Positions 6,373-14,147 of a stretch of DNA of 25,651 nucleotides are shown here, in pieces. Each line of letters opens with the position of its first letter. The stretch's first letter is position 1. The stretch spans positions 1 through 25,651 of the forward strand of contig JAZNYT010000115.1 in assembly GCA_045594565.1 (NCBI GenBank). Direction: 5' to 3'. The notes under the pieces were generated by a model. The model was not told the origin of the DNA. It ran no database searches and saw only the letters and a list, made by a program, of their open reading frames with translations. The stretch is from RGIG6353 sp045594565. Lineage in GTDB: Bacteria > Bacillota > Clostridia > Oscillospirales > SIG627. The translations under genes were made by a program, and so were the position numbers.

Positions 6373-8130
6373 ATGTATAGGACAAAATACTGTGCCGAAT
6401 TTACTGAAAACGATATCGGCACAAGAGCAAAGGTCTGCGGATGGGTACAGAAGCAGAGAGACCTGGGCACTCTTATTTTCGTAGATCTCAGAGACCGAAC
6501 AGGCATCATTCAGCTTGCCTTTGACGATAAGACAGACAGAGAAATTTTCGATACTGCTTTCTCTGTCCGTGCAGAGTACGTTCTTGCGGCAGAGGGTGTT
6601 ATCCGTTCAAGAGGCGAGGGTGCCATAAACCCCAACATGAAGACGGGAAGCCTTGAGCTTTACGTTGACAAGCTTGAGGTGCTTTCCGTTTCCCAGACAC
6701 CTCCTTTTGAAATCAAAGAAGAAACAGACGTTAAGGAAGAGCTTCGTCTCAAATACCGTTACCTTGACCTCCGTCGTGCACCTTTACAGAGAAATATCCT
6801 TATGCGTTCAAGAGTTGCAAGACATACAAGAGAGTATTTTGAGGACAACGGATTTATCGAGGTTGAGACTCCCGTTCTCATCAAGTCCACACCCGAGGGT
6901 GCAAGAGACTACCTCGTTCCCAGCCGTGTTCATCCCGGCTCCTTCTACGCACTTCCCCAGTCTCCTCAGCTTTACAAACAGCTTCTTATGCTCTCGGGCT
7001 TTGACAGATACATTCAGATTGCAAAGTGCTTCCGTGACGAAGACCTTCGTGCCGACCGTCAGCCCGAATTTACACAGATAGACCTTGAAATGTCCTTCGT
7101 TGACGAAAACGATATCATGACCATGGTAGAGGGATACATTGCATCTCTCTTCGACAAGGTTATGGACATGAAGGTAGAGCTTCCTCTCATGAGAATGACT
7201 TGGGACGAGGCAATGAACCGCTACGGCTCCGACAAGCCCGACCTTCGTTTCGGCTTCGAGCTTCAGGACCTTTCCGACATTGTAAAGGACAGTGAGTTCA
7301 AGGTGTTCAGCGGTGCAGTAGCTGAAGGCGGTTCGGTTCGTGCCATCAACGTTAAGGGTGGTGCTGACAAGTTCTCAAGAAAAGAAATTGACAAGCTTAC
7401 CGATTTCGTTAAGACCTACCGTGCAAAGGGTCTTGCCTGGTCCAAGTGGGCAGGTGAGGTTTCATCCTCCTTTGCAAAATTCCTGACAGATGCAGAAGTA
7501 AATGCAATATATGCTAGAACCGAGTTTGCAGAGGGTGACCTTCTTCTCGTTGTAGCTGATACCAAGAACAAGGTAGTGTTCGACTCTCTCGGCGCACTCC
7601 GCTGCGAGGTTGCAGAAAAGCTTGGTCTTCGTGATAAAAACGTATTCAAGTTCCTTTGGATAACCGACTTTCCCATGTTCGAGTACTCGGAGGAGGATGA
7701 CCGCTACGTTGCGATGCATCACCCCTTCACAGCACCCCGTGAGGAAGATATCCAGTATCTTAAGTCTGCGCCCGACAAGGTTTATGCAAGAGCTTATGAT
7801 ATCGTTCTCAACGGTACCGAGCTTGGCGGCGGTTCTGTAAGAATTCACCGTCAGGACCTTCAGGCGAAGGTATTCGACGCGCTCGGACTTTCTCCCGAGG
7901 AAATTGAAGTTAAGTTCGGCTTCCTTCTTGAAGCCTTCAAGTACGGTGCACCCCCTCACGGCGGTCTCGCATTCGGTCTTGACAGACTTGTCAGTCTCAT
8001 GCTCGGTCTTGACGCTATCCATGACGTTATCGCATTCCCCAAGGTACAGAATGCGTCCGAGCTTATGACACAGTGTCCGTCAGAGGTTCCCGAGAAGAGC
8101 CTTGACGAATTAGGTATTAAAATTAAGTAA
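6373..8130 (+). CDS. aspS: Aspartate--tRNA ligase
   Basis: Charges tRNA-Asp; bacterial-type class II synthetase of 585 residues, normal length. The start at ATG 6373 is set by AAAGGAG 6 bases upstream and by the N-terminus MYRTKYCAEF. An in-frame TTG at 6337 lies in the repeat and is rejected. Domains: OB-fold anticodon-binding (about 1-105; CGWVQKQRDLGTLIFVDLRDR), catalytic core with FRDEDLRADRQPEFTQIDLE, a GAD insertion (about 290-420), and motif 3 GLAFGLDRLVSLMLG with HDVIAFPK. Residue 31 is Leu, not the His that I recall as marking some non-discriminating AspRS enzymes, so an Asp-specific enzyme is likelier; this is only suggestive. hisS and aspS are often neighbours in Firmicutes. The gene is followed by two hairpins. 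Confidence 0.97.
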   Translation: MYRTKYCAEFTENDIGTRAKVCGWVQKQRDLGTLIFVDLRDRTGIIQLAFDDKTDREIFDTAFSVRAEYVLAAEGVIRSRGEGAINPNMKTGSLELYVDKLEVLSVSQTPPFEIKEETDVKEELRLKYRYLDLRRAPLQRNILMRSRVARHTREYFEDNGFIEVETPVLIKSTPEGARDYLVPSRVHPGSFYALPQSPQLYKQLLMLSGFDRYIQIAKCFRDEDLRADRQPEFTQIDLEMSFVDENDIMTMVEGYIASLFDKVMDMKVELPLMRMTWDEAMNRYGSDKPDLRFGFELQDLSDIVKDSEFKVFSGAVAEGGSVRAINVKGGADKFSRKEIDKLTDFVKTYRAKGLAWSKWAGEVSSSFAKFLTDAEVNAIYARTEFAEGDLLLVVADTKNKVVFDSLGALRCEVAEKLGLRDKNVFKFLWITDFPMFEYSEEDDRYVAMHHPFTAPREEDIQYLKSAPDKVYARAYDIVLNGTELGGGSVRIHRQDLQAKVFDALGLSPEEIEVKFGFLLEAFKYGAPPHGGLAFGLDRLVSLMLGLDAIHDVIAFPKVQNASELMTQCPSEVPEKSLDELGIKIK

Positions 8131-8137
8131 TTTTTAT

Positions 8138-8190
8138 GAGGGAGAGATTTTTATAAAAGCTCTCCCTCAAACTCCCACGAAAACTATAAC
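8138..8190 (+). terminator. Terminator-like hairpin with conserved tail (family copy 2)
   Basis: GAGGGAGAG (8138-8146) pairs with CTCTCCCTC (8160-8168) around a T/A-rich loop. The conserved tail ACTCCCACGAAAACTATAA follows at once. It lies 8 bases after the aspS stop. Confidence 0.6.
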
Positions 8191-8230
8191 GTAAAGATAA
8201 TCCCCCTTGAAAAAGGGGGATTATCTTTAC
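8191..8230. terminator. Perfect 18-bp stem-loop between convergent genes (bidirectional terminator)
   Basis: GTAAAGATAATCCCCCTT, loop GAAA, then its exact complement: 40 bases with no mismatch. It lies between aspS (plus) and the lipoprotein gene (minus) and includes the stop codon of the latter. There is no long U-tract beyond the stem, but the stem ends in AT-rich sequence on both sides. Confidence 0.75.
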
Positions 8231-9285
8231 GGAGAATACTTATTAACAGGATAATTAAGAAGCTTTTCAAATTCAAGATTTTCTATACCAATGCTTCCGT
8301 CAGCGTTCTTGGTAAACGAGGCTGTTAAAGTTGCCACCTTGACAATATAAGAAAAATCCGTGTAAAGGGCATAAGTAAGAACACAACCGTCTTCGTTTTC
8401 TTCTACCTTTTCTAAAGCCTTGGCAACCGAATGGATATCGTGCGCGCAATAAACGTCGTACACACCATTCTCTTCCTTATATTTAAAATCAAGCCAACCC
8501 GAAATATCCTCAATTCTTTGTTCGTCATCTATACCCAAGGTCTTGCTTGCGACGTCTTTGAACTCTTTTTTGGTGATGAACTCAGATTGAAAAGCACCGC
8601 TATGAACCAGAAAATGACCTAAAAACATTGGGCTCGCTTCACTCATTACTTCCTCGGTAAGCTCGGGAGAAACGAAAACCATAAGCCCCGAAGCAATACT
8701 GTCTGCCTTATACACAATGCTTTCTCTGTCTTTCGGCTCGTTTGCTTTCAGATACAAATTGAGTTTATCCCTCGGTGCAAAAAACTTAACAAACCCTACG
8801 TCTTCAAAATCCGCCATCAAAAGGAGATAACTGTGAACACCGTTTTCAAAAACCTCGGTTTCGGAATTTTCTACAGTAAGCCTTACCTCCGCCTGATACC
8901 CTATATTTTCAAACCTCGGTTGTTTAATGTCAACTATTTCGACTTCCTCAACTATTTCAGCCTTGATATCGGCCTTCAAAAGCTCTTCCAAGCCTTTAGA
9001 ATACAAATAAACATCGAGCTTTTCGAGATTTCCTTCGGTTAAAGCCGTCAAAAAATCCTCCGCTCTCTCACTTGCGGAAAGGGCACTGACTTTTTCATAG
9101 TTCTTTAGCTTTATGGCGTATTTTTCTTCGTCGGTGAGTACCGGCTCTTCCTTTATTTCTTCCGAATGAGCTTCCTTGTTATCCAAAACAACTTTTTCAT
9201 CGAGAGGAGCTTCTTTTTCGCACGAGTTCAAGGTCATAAAAAAGCAAGCAATAAGTATGCTTAACATTATAGCTCTTATTTTCAT
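8227..9285 (-). CDS. Predicted lipoprotein, unknown function, paralogue of upstream gene
   Basis: The family is not recognised. 352 residues. The N-terminus is a type II signal peptide with lipobox LNSC (Cys22), so the protein should be anchored outside the cytoplasmic membrane. An acidic Glu/Lys linker (about 24-60) precedes a region beginning AEDFLTALTEGNLEKLDVYLY. That region and the rest resemble the preceding gene's product: AEEFISALCLGDKDVVEIYI, a GxHxYxLxxx segment, and C-terminal segments built round FGIED/LGIDD and YxxxCxHxxxS (residues 275-286 here). The two genes are therefore a tandem duplication that diverged; this copy is a lipoprotein and the other has a transmembrane anchor. 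The ATG at 9285 is preceded by a G-rich ribosome site (GGGGGGAAT). It lies 19 bases after the upstream stop, in one operon. Confidence 0.85.
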   Translation of the reverse strand: MKIRAIMLSILIACFFMTLNSCEKEAPLDEKVVLDNKEAHSEEIKEEPVLTDEEKYAIKLKNYEKVSALSASERAEDFLTALTEGNLEKLDVYLYSKGLEELLKADIKAEIVEEVEIVDIKQPRFENIGYQAEVRLTVENSETEVFENGVHSYLLLMADFEDVGFVKFFAPRDKLNLYLKANEPKDRESIVYKADSIASGLMVFVSPELTEEVMSEASPMFLGHFLVHSGAFQSEFITKKEFKDVASKTLGIDDEQRIEDISGWLDFKYKEENGVYDVYCAHDIHSVAKALEKVEENEDGCVLTYALYTDFSYIVKVATLTASFTKNADGSIGIENLEFEKLLNYPVNKYSP

Positions 9286-9304
9286 TTTATTCCCCCCTTA
9301 ATAG

Positions 9305-10672
9305 TTAAAACAGATAGCTTGCTATCTTTTCGTCGCTTATCTTCTCGGTTTCTATACCGATAAATCTTAAAATATCACAGTCTTCGTCTTCTTCAAAGAG
9401 ATAAACAACTCTCTTGGCAGGGCTGATAGAGGCATAATCGGAATAGAAAATGAATGATATTTTATATACGTTTCCTTCTTTTTCGTACTTCTCAAATTGA
9501 TGTACGGTTGACATAGCTCCGTGACCGCACGACATATTATAATAAGTTTTTCCTTCAATATTTGTCTTTCTTGCATTAAGTTCTTTTTTTATCAGCGGAT
9601 AGGAATTGATATCCTCTATCCCAAATCTGTCAGAAAGATATTTCAAGAAAACGTCATATTCTAAAAACTCGTATCCGTAAGATGCAAGGGTGAGGCAGGT
9701 ATGCTGTGCAAGGTGGAAAATACTTTCCTCGTTATGCTTTCTTATATCGGGGATTTCATCTATAAAGCCTAACGCAATAGCGTTTCTTCGAACAAATCCG
9801 AATGCATCGTTAACTTTTTCGTTATCGGAAATCTCACTTGTCGGAACAGAAAGATTATTCATAAGAGTATCAGCACTTCCGAAAAATGAAACTACGTTAA
9901 GATAAGGGCTTTCGAGAATATGGAGAACGTATTCATGCTCACCTTTTGGGAAGGCGGGGCTTTCGCTTTCATAAACGTTCAGTCCGACGTTAGCATAAAG
10001 CACAACCTCATCATTTTCTGAAACTTGAGCGTTTTTTATATAAGCGTCCATTTTGACGGTTTCAAATCGGTCAATAGCTCCGCCGATATATATTTCTACC
10101 ACATCTTTATCTCCAAGACAAAGAGCAGAAATAAATTCCTCTGCTTGCTTTTCGGGAGAAATGCCAAAAATCTCATTAACCGTTCTTGCAGTTACTTCAT
10201 AGTTATATTCTATTATTTCAGGTTCAGGCTCTTGTATTTCGGGCTCAACCGTATTAACGTTCGGCTTCGTTAAAAAATAGTTGTAGCCTATATCAAAGGG
10301 GTAAGGATTTTCCATTATAAAGAAATCCTTGTAGTCCTTGCCGTTGAAATTTATAGTTATCTTATCTCTATGCAATAAATCCGCCTGTACACCAAGGTCA
10401 TACAGAGAAAACATATAAGGACCGCCCATAGGAAGACCATACGTCACGCCGTCAAAGGTCACCTCGCCGTAAACTTTTCCGCCGTTTCGGGAAAATGAGC
10501 GGTAATACTGAATTTCTCCTTTTACAGTTATCTCTTTTCCGCCATCCTGGGCATAAACTGTGTGGTCTAAGGGTATCTTCACAGGAAAAAGGTGATACCA
10601 AAGAAGAAAAAGAATCAAAACCACCGAAAGCAGAATAAAAAACTTCAAAGCGTGTTTTTTCAAAAAAGTCAT
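9305..10672 (-). CDS. Membrane-anchored extracytoplasmic protein, unknown function
   Basis: Not recognised. 455 residues. One N-terminal hydrophobic helix (about 10-28) without a lipobox suggests an uncleaved anchor with the rest outside. Residues about 30-130 form a beta-rich segment (KEITVKGEIQYYRSFS, then VYGEVTFDGVTYGLPMGG) absent from the paralogue. An acidic, Pro/Glu-rich linker (EPEIQEPEPEIIEYNYEVTA) leads to the shared region, starting AEEFISALCLGDKDVVEIYI and ending in FGIEDINSYPLIKKEL and YYNMSCGHGAMSTVHQFEKY. The Cys-x-His with following Ser/His positions is shared with the next gene's product (CAHDIHS). ATG 10672 has GAAGGTG upstream. It is the first gene of the pair, behind a good promoter. 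Confidence 0.82.
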   Translation of the reverse strand: MTFLKKHALKFFILLSVVLILFLLWYHLFPVKIPLDHTVYAQDGGKEITVKGEIQYYRSFSRNGGKVYGEVTFDGVTYGLPMGGPYMFSLYDLGVQADLLHRDKITINFNGKDYKDFFIMENPYPFDIGYNYFLTKPNVNTVEPEIQEPEPEIIEYNYEVTARTVNEIFGISPEKQAEEFISALCLGDKDVVEIYIGGAIDRFETVKMDAYIKNAQVSENDEVVLYANVGLNVYESESPAFPKGEHEYVLHILESPYLNVVSFFGSADTLMNNLSVPTSEISDNEKVNDAFGFVRRNAIALGFIDEIPDIRKHNEESIFHLAQHTCLTLASYGYEFLEYDVFLKYLSDRFGIEDINSYPLIKKELNARKTNIEGKTYYNMSCGHGAMSTVHQFEKYEKEGNVYKISFIFYSDYASISPAKRVVYLFEEDEDCDILRFIGIETEKISDEKIASYLF

Positions 10673-10704
10673 AAATGCACCTTCTTTCTTAATTCGTTAG
10701 TTTG

Positions 10705-10733
10705 ATTATATCATAAGCGGCAATAAAAAGCAA
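10705..10733 (-). promoter_or_regulatory. Sigma-A-like promoter for the paralogous exported-protein pair
   Basis: Minus strand: TTGCTT (10733-10728), 17-base spacer, TATAAT (10710-10705), about 32 bases before the ATG at 10672. The same TTGCTT/17/TATAAT arrangement precedes the M20 peptidase gene. Confidence 0.65.
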
Positions 10734-10795
10734 TCCGTTTTTATCACATAAAAAGCCGGCGTTAAGGTTCGCAACAAAACACAAGCTCAATAAAA

Positions 10796-10894
10796 TGTCC
10801 GCCTATCCACAAATAAAAGGGGCTGTAAAAAACTCTGACAGAGTTTTTTACAGCCCTAAATTTCAAGAAATAGAAAAAATCATGTGAGCGGACA
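10796..10894. repeat. Nested inverted repeat with central 16-bp stem, likely terminator
   Basis: The central hairpin is GGGCTGTAAAAAACTC (10820-10835), loop TGACA, and its exact complement (10841-10856). Around it are outer arms TGTCCGC (10796-10802) with GCGGACA (10888-10894) and CACA (10808-10811) with TGTG (10883-10886). It lies downstream of the M20 gene on the minus strand and upstream of the exported-protein promoter. The inner hairpin should stop minus-strand transcription; the outer arms suggest a small inserted element. Confidence 0.65.
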
Positions 10895-10937
10895 AGCCAA
10901 AGCCTGTTTTTGACTTCCCGAATGTTTTTTGTCTCCG

Positions 10938-12200
10938 TTACTTATTCTTTTCGTCCCAATCGAGAACGAAGCTTCCTATTATTTTTGCAAATTCCGTTAA
11001 AACTTCACATTCAATATGCTCGTCGGGGAGATGTGCTCCGCCGTATTCGTTGAAATCTCTGCCTATACCGAAGGAGAAGGCGGGGTTCTTGGTATTTGCA
11101 AGGAAGAGAGACAGGTCGGAAAGGCAGGAGCCGCGTGGCTCAAGAATTCTTCCCGTTGCTTCCTTTGCGCTTTTTTTAAGAAGCTCAATGTTTTCGTTAT
11201 CGGGATCAAGCGCTCCGTAGCGGAAAAGACGGCTATCGTATATAACGTCGGATATCTCCATACCGAGAGGAGCTATGCGGGAATTTATACTGTCGAACAT
11301 TCTCTTATATTCCTCTCTTATTTCCGTAGAGGTTTTATCCGAATAGTAAACGAAGCGCACTCTTCCTACGTTCATAGCGCCCTCAAGTCCTGCTGCATAT
11401 CTTAAAATTCTCATTGAAGTACCGGGGATAATAGAACCGTGATAATAGGGGTTGCGGTCAAGCTCTTCTTTTCTTCTTTCCTTGAAGCTCATAAGCTCGT
11501 CCTTGACTATCTCAAGTCCTTCTATGACGTTTTGGCAGGAATCCTGCTCGTTCTTATGCTTTATGACGATTTCAAGCTGTTGACCTGCAGAGGCACAGTG
11601 CCATATCTGAAATTTTTTGCAATCCATATTGAGATACATATCCGAGGGGTACTTCACTGTACAGGCAAGCGCTCCGTCGCCTCCCCCGAATTCCTCGTCA
11701 ACGTAGCCTGTGAGATAAAGGTCGCAATCAAGCTCGATACCAAGGGCTTTCATAGCTTTTGCTATAAAGAGCCAAGTTGCGAGAGCATATTTGTCGTCAC
11801 ACGCTCCCCTTCCCCACACTCTGCTGTCCTTGATGATGCCTTCTGCGGGAGGAACTGTCCAAAGAGAGAGATCGCCGATGGGCATTGTATCAAGGTGTCC
11901 TGCAAGCATCAGCGCTTTTTTTGAGCTTTTCCCCTTGATTTTACCCGTAATATTCGTTCTGTCCTTAAGGTTTCTGCCTGCGAGATAATCCTCCATCTCC
12001 ATTATACCCTCAACCTCGTCGGGGGAATATACGTCACTCTCTATTCCGAGCTTTGAAAGCTCTCCTTCAAGATAAAGGGCAAGAGCCTTTTCAGTACCGT
12101 TTTTTCCGTCGTTCTCGGTATTGATACGAATCATTTCACAAAGAGACTCGAAAAGCTCTTCCTTGTGTTCTTCTATGTAGTGAATCAGTTTTTCTTTCAT
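10938..12200 (-). CDS. M20-family metallopeptidase (ArgE/DapE/ACY1 type)
   Basis: A cytosolic di-zinc amidohydrolase; this superfamily removes acyl or amino-acid groups from small peptides or N-acyl amino acids. 420 residues. Metal and catalytic motifs are complete: HLDT (His102, Asp104), GACDDK (bridging Asp135), DEE (general base Glu169, ligand Glu170), NMD (Asp193) and GGAHLPDE near the C-terminus. The central dimerisation domain covers about residues 205-320. The substrate cannot be read from the sequence; dipeptidase, succinyl-diaminopimelate desuccinylase and acetylornithine deacetylase are all family members, and this protein's longer N-terminal section (about 60-90) does not settle it. 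ATG 12200 is preceded by AGAGGT. The start overlaps (ATGA) the end of a short disrupted frame. The gene is divergent from an AraC regulator, its most obvious candidate controller. Confidence 0.9.
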   Translation of the reverse strand: MKEKLIHYIEEHKEELFESLCEMIRINTENDGKNGTEKALALYLEGELSKLGIESDVYSPDEVEGIMEMEDYLAGRNLKDRTNITGKIKGKSSKKALMLAGHLDTMPIGDLSLWTVPPAEGIIKDSRVWGRGACDDKYALATWLFIAKAMKALGIELDCDLYLTGYVDEEFGGGDGALACTVKYPSDMYLNMDCKKFQIWHCASAGQQLEIVIKHKNEQDSCQNVIEGLEIVKDELMSFKERRKEELDRNPYYHGSIIPGTSMRILRYAAGLEGAMNVGRVRFVYYSDKTSTEIREEYKRMFDSINSRIAPLGMEISDVIYDSRLFRYGALDPDNENIELLKKSAKEATGRILEPRGSCLSDLSLFLANTKNPAFSFGIGRDFNEYGGAHLPDEHIECEVLTEFAKIIGSFVLDWDEKNK

Positions 12201-12328
12201 TTTTCTTTACCTCTTAATGTTTCGCTGATTTCTTCATATTTATCTCTATAATAAGAATTATACTGCGCATACGCTGAAAAAGCAAGGAATCTTTAAGGAA
12301 CGAGAGCGCCTTTGATTTTTTCATTCAT
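12197..12328 (-). pseudogene. Short frame with one in-frame stop, overlapping the M20 start
   Basis: ATG 12328 has GGAGAA 7 bases upstream and encodes MNEKIKGALVP, then TAA. The same frame stays open for 31 more codons (RFLAFSAYAQYNSYY, ending ETLRGKEK) and ends in a TGA overlapping the M20 ATG (ATGA), the usual layout of coupled genes. It may be an internally deleted or nonsense-mutated gene; the first residues loosely recall the start of DapA-type aldolases, which is only an impression. Against it, a good promoter (12257-12285) lies inside the frame, so the second half may just be promoter and leader. Confidence 0.3.
12257..12285 (-). promoter_or_regulatory. Sigma-A-like promoter for the M20 peptidase gene
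   Basis: Minus strand: TTGCTT (12285-12280), 17-base spacer, TATAAT (12262-12257), about 57 bases before the ATG at 12200. Confidence 0.6.
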
Positions 12329-12342
12329 TTTATTTTCTCCTA

Positions 12343-12371
12343 TTGAAATAAATTGTGTTTTATGATATAAT
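12343..12371 (+). promoter_or_regulatory. Sigma-A-like promoter for the AraC-family gene
   Basis: TTGAAA (12343-12348), 17-base spacer, TATAAT (12366-12371), about 72 bases before the ATG at 12444. It is divergent from the M20 promoter, with 57 bases between the two -35 elements. Confidence 0.65.
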
Positions 12372-12443
12372 AATTAAAATATTATAACTTTTTATGCCTT
12401 TTTATCTTTATTTTTTTGTAATATATTAATATTGGAGCAAGCT

Positions 12444-13286
12444 ATGAGAAACGAAATTGTAATATATCCCCGAGCAATTACCGAAATATACGTAAGAAAT
12501 ACGCCAAAGGCGTTTAACGTCGGGTCGCTGGGCAGTATGCACATTCATCACGACTTTGAATTTCTTCTCATCACAAGCGGAGGACTTAAGTGCTTTGCCG
12601 CGGGGGAGGTTTCTTTTGCCGAGGAGGGCGATATCGTCTTTGTCAACAGCCGTATTCCCCACAGATGTGAGGTAACGAAAAACGGCACCGCCTATATAAC
12701 TCTCCAGTTTCCAAATCCCGCACAGGGCATCGACTCTCTGAAATATCTTGTAAGATATCTCACCAAAATCAACTATCCGCACCATATATTCAAAAAAGGC
12801 GATGAGGATACGGAATATCTGTCGGGTAAAATTAAAGAGATGCTTGAGGAATCGGAGCATAAAGACCGTGTTCACGACTACCTCATGATAGCAAATAAGT
12901 ATGAAATTACGGCATATCTTCATAAGAATAATTTCATAGCAGACGAGAGCAACCTTATCGACTCAAAAAGTATTGGCGCAATTCTTCCTATTGTGGAATA
13001 TCTGCATGAAAATTACCAAAATGCCATAACACTGAAGGATATAAGCAATGCCCTTCATCTCCATGGCAACTACATCTGCAAGCTTTTCAAAAAGACTACG
13101 GGAGTCACCGTGGTGGACTACCTCAACTATATAAGAATAAGCAAAGCCGAGAGTATGCTAAAGGAAGGCTTATCGGTAGCGGAGGTGTCCGAAAAAACGG
13201 GCTTCTCCTCCCCCTCCTACTTCAACAAGGTGTTCAAAAAATATTTCCACATTGCCCCGTCAACATACAAAAAATATACAACATAG
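12444..13286 (+). CDS. AraC-family transcriptional regulator
   Basis: 280 residues. The N-terminal half is a cupin-type sensing domain (IHHDFEFLLITSGGLKCFA, EEGDIVFVNSRIPHRCEV), typical of AraC regulators that sense sugars or related ligands. The C-terminal double helix-turn-helix covers about residues 180-278: ITLKDISNALHLHGNYICKL FKKTTG and the conserved YLNYIRISKAESMLKEG...VAEVSEKTGFSSPSYFNKVFK. GGAG 6 bases before ATG 12444 fixes the start; a TTG 12 bases upstream is rejected. It stands alone on its strand and ends in a strong terminator. Likely targets are the divergent M20 gene and possibly the convergent glycosidase-acetyltransferase operon. The ligand is unknown. Confidence 0.92.
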   Translation: MRNEIVIYPRAITEIYVRNTPKAFNVGSLGSMHIHHDFEFLLITSGGLKCFAAGEVSFAEEGDIVFVNSRIPHRCEVTKNGTAYITLQFPNPAQGIDSLKYLVRYLTKINYPHHIFKKGDEDTEYLSGKIKEMLEESEHKDRVHDYLMIANKYEITAYLHKNNFIADESNLIDSKSIGAILPIVEYLHENYQNAITLKDISNALHLHGNYICKLFKKTTGVTVVDYLNYIRISKAESMLKEGLSVAEVSEKTGFSSPSYFNKVFKKYFHIAPSTYKKYTT

Positions 13287-13317
13287 CCGTCGGAAAAACC
13301 GACGGCTTTCCTTTTTT
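13285..13317 (+). terminator. Rho-independent terminator of the AraC-family gene
   Basis: AGCCGTCGG, loop AAAAA, CCGACGGCT, then TTCCTTTTTT. It begins inside the stop codon and its T-tract reaches the stop of the convergent acetyltransferase gene. Confidence 0.9.
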
Positions 13318-14146
13318 ACAGGTTATGTATTCTTACGTATTCGTTGTACTCCGCCTTCCACTCTCTGTAAAGGGGGAGGGTGTCGGCAAGAGCCGCAAAG
13401 TTGTCCTTTTCAAGACACTCAATTCCCTTATCTACGTAGTCTTTTGCGCATGTGCACATTATATGTGCATCTCCGCATTTTGTATAAGTGACCTTTCCCT
13501 CTTTGTTGAGAAGAGAGCGAATAAATTCACCGTGGGTCAAGGGCCAAGCGCCCCTTTCGGACCAACGCTCATAGCACCATAGCTTACGCTTTGCCACCTC
13601 GTAAAAATCTGTGCCCTCAATTCTTTCAAGAAGCTTTTCGACAAACTTATACTCGATAAGATGTCTGAAGGTACACTTATGCATAAGACATCCTATAAAT
13701 ACCGTCTTTGCATTTCTTTCGTAAAGCTTCTCCCAAGGAGAATCTGACGCGAAGGGTGTGTCACCGAAAATGCCGTGTCGAAGTCCGGAATTTCCGTGGG
13801 TCGCCGTAATGTAGTCAGCATCCTTACCCCTAGCCGCAACCGAGTGGGTAGCCTGATTACTTCTTTTTGCACCCGGAAGCTTTCTGAAATAGTTTGTAAG
13901 ATAGCCTACGTCGGAGGGCTTATCCATATACCAGGTTTCGTAAACGTGCTCCCAATCCTCCTGACAGAGAGTGGGGAAAACAAGCGTTCCTTCCTCGCCT
14001 ACAGCATCCTCGAATCCGCCTACAACCGACTCGGCGCCTCCTTCAACTCCCCCGAAGCTTTTGAAGGAGGAGTGGATAAGAACGGTGTCGCCCTTCTTTA
14101 TTCCCAAAGCCTCTGCGGCTTTTCTTATATCTTCTCTTGTTACCAT
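13316..14146 (-). CDS. AAC(3)/YokD-family N-acetyltransferase
   Basis: 276 residues of the aminoglycoside 3-N-acetyltransferase family, which transfers acetyl from acetyl-CoA to an amino group. Visible motifs: LIHSSFKSFGGVEGGAESVV near the N-terminus, GTLVFPT, RSNQATHSVAARGKDADYIT (CoA and active-site region), GIFGDTPFASDSPWEKL, and CTFRHLIEY with the conserved His/Glu. Start is ATG 14146 because AGGG precedes it and it leaves one base after the stop of the glycosidase gene (TGA-T-ATG), indicating translational coupling. Many chromosomal members are not drug-resistance genes. Given the coupling, an amino-sugar substrate released by the glycosidase is a reasonable inference. A Cys-rich patch near the C-terminus (TKCGDAHIMCTCAKDY) is unusual. 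Confidence 0.9.
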   Translation of the reverse strand: MVTREDIRKAAEALGIKKGDTVLIHSSFKSFGGVEGGAESVVGGFEDAVGEEGTLVFPTLCQEDWEHVYETWYMDKPSDVGYLTNYFRKLPGAKRSNQATHSVAARGKDADYITATHGNSGLRHGIFGDTPFASDSPWEKLYERNAKTVFIGCLMHKCTFRHLIEYKFVEKLLERIEGTDFYEVAKRKLWCYERWSERGAWPLTHGEFIRSLLNKEGKVTYTKCGDAHIMCTCAKDYVDKGIECLEKDNFAALADTLPLYREWKAEYNEYVRIHNL

Positions 14147-14147
14147 A

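Noticed and set aside
13316..14146. Aminoglycoside resistance gene
   Set aside because: The AAC(3)/YokD family includes many chromosomal enzymes without resistance activity, and the gene sits in an operon with a glycosidase rather than on a mobile element.
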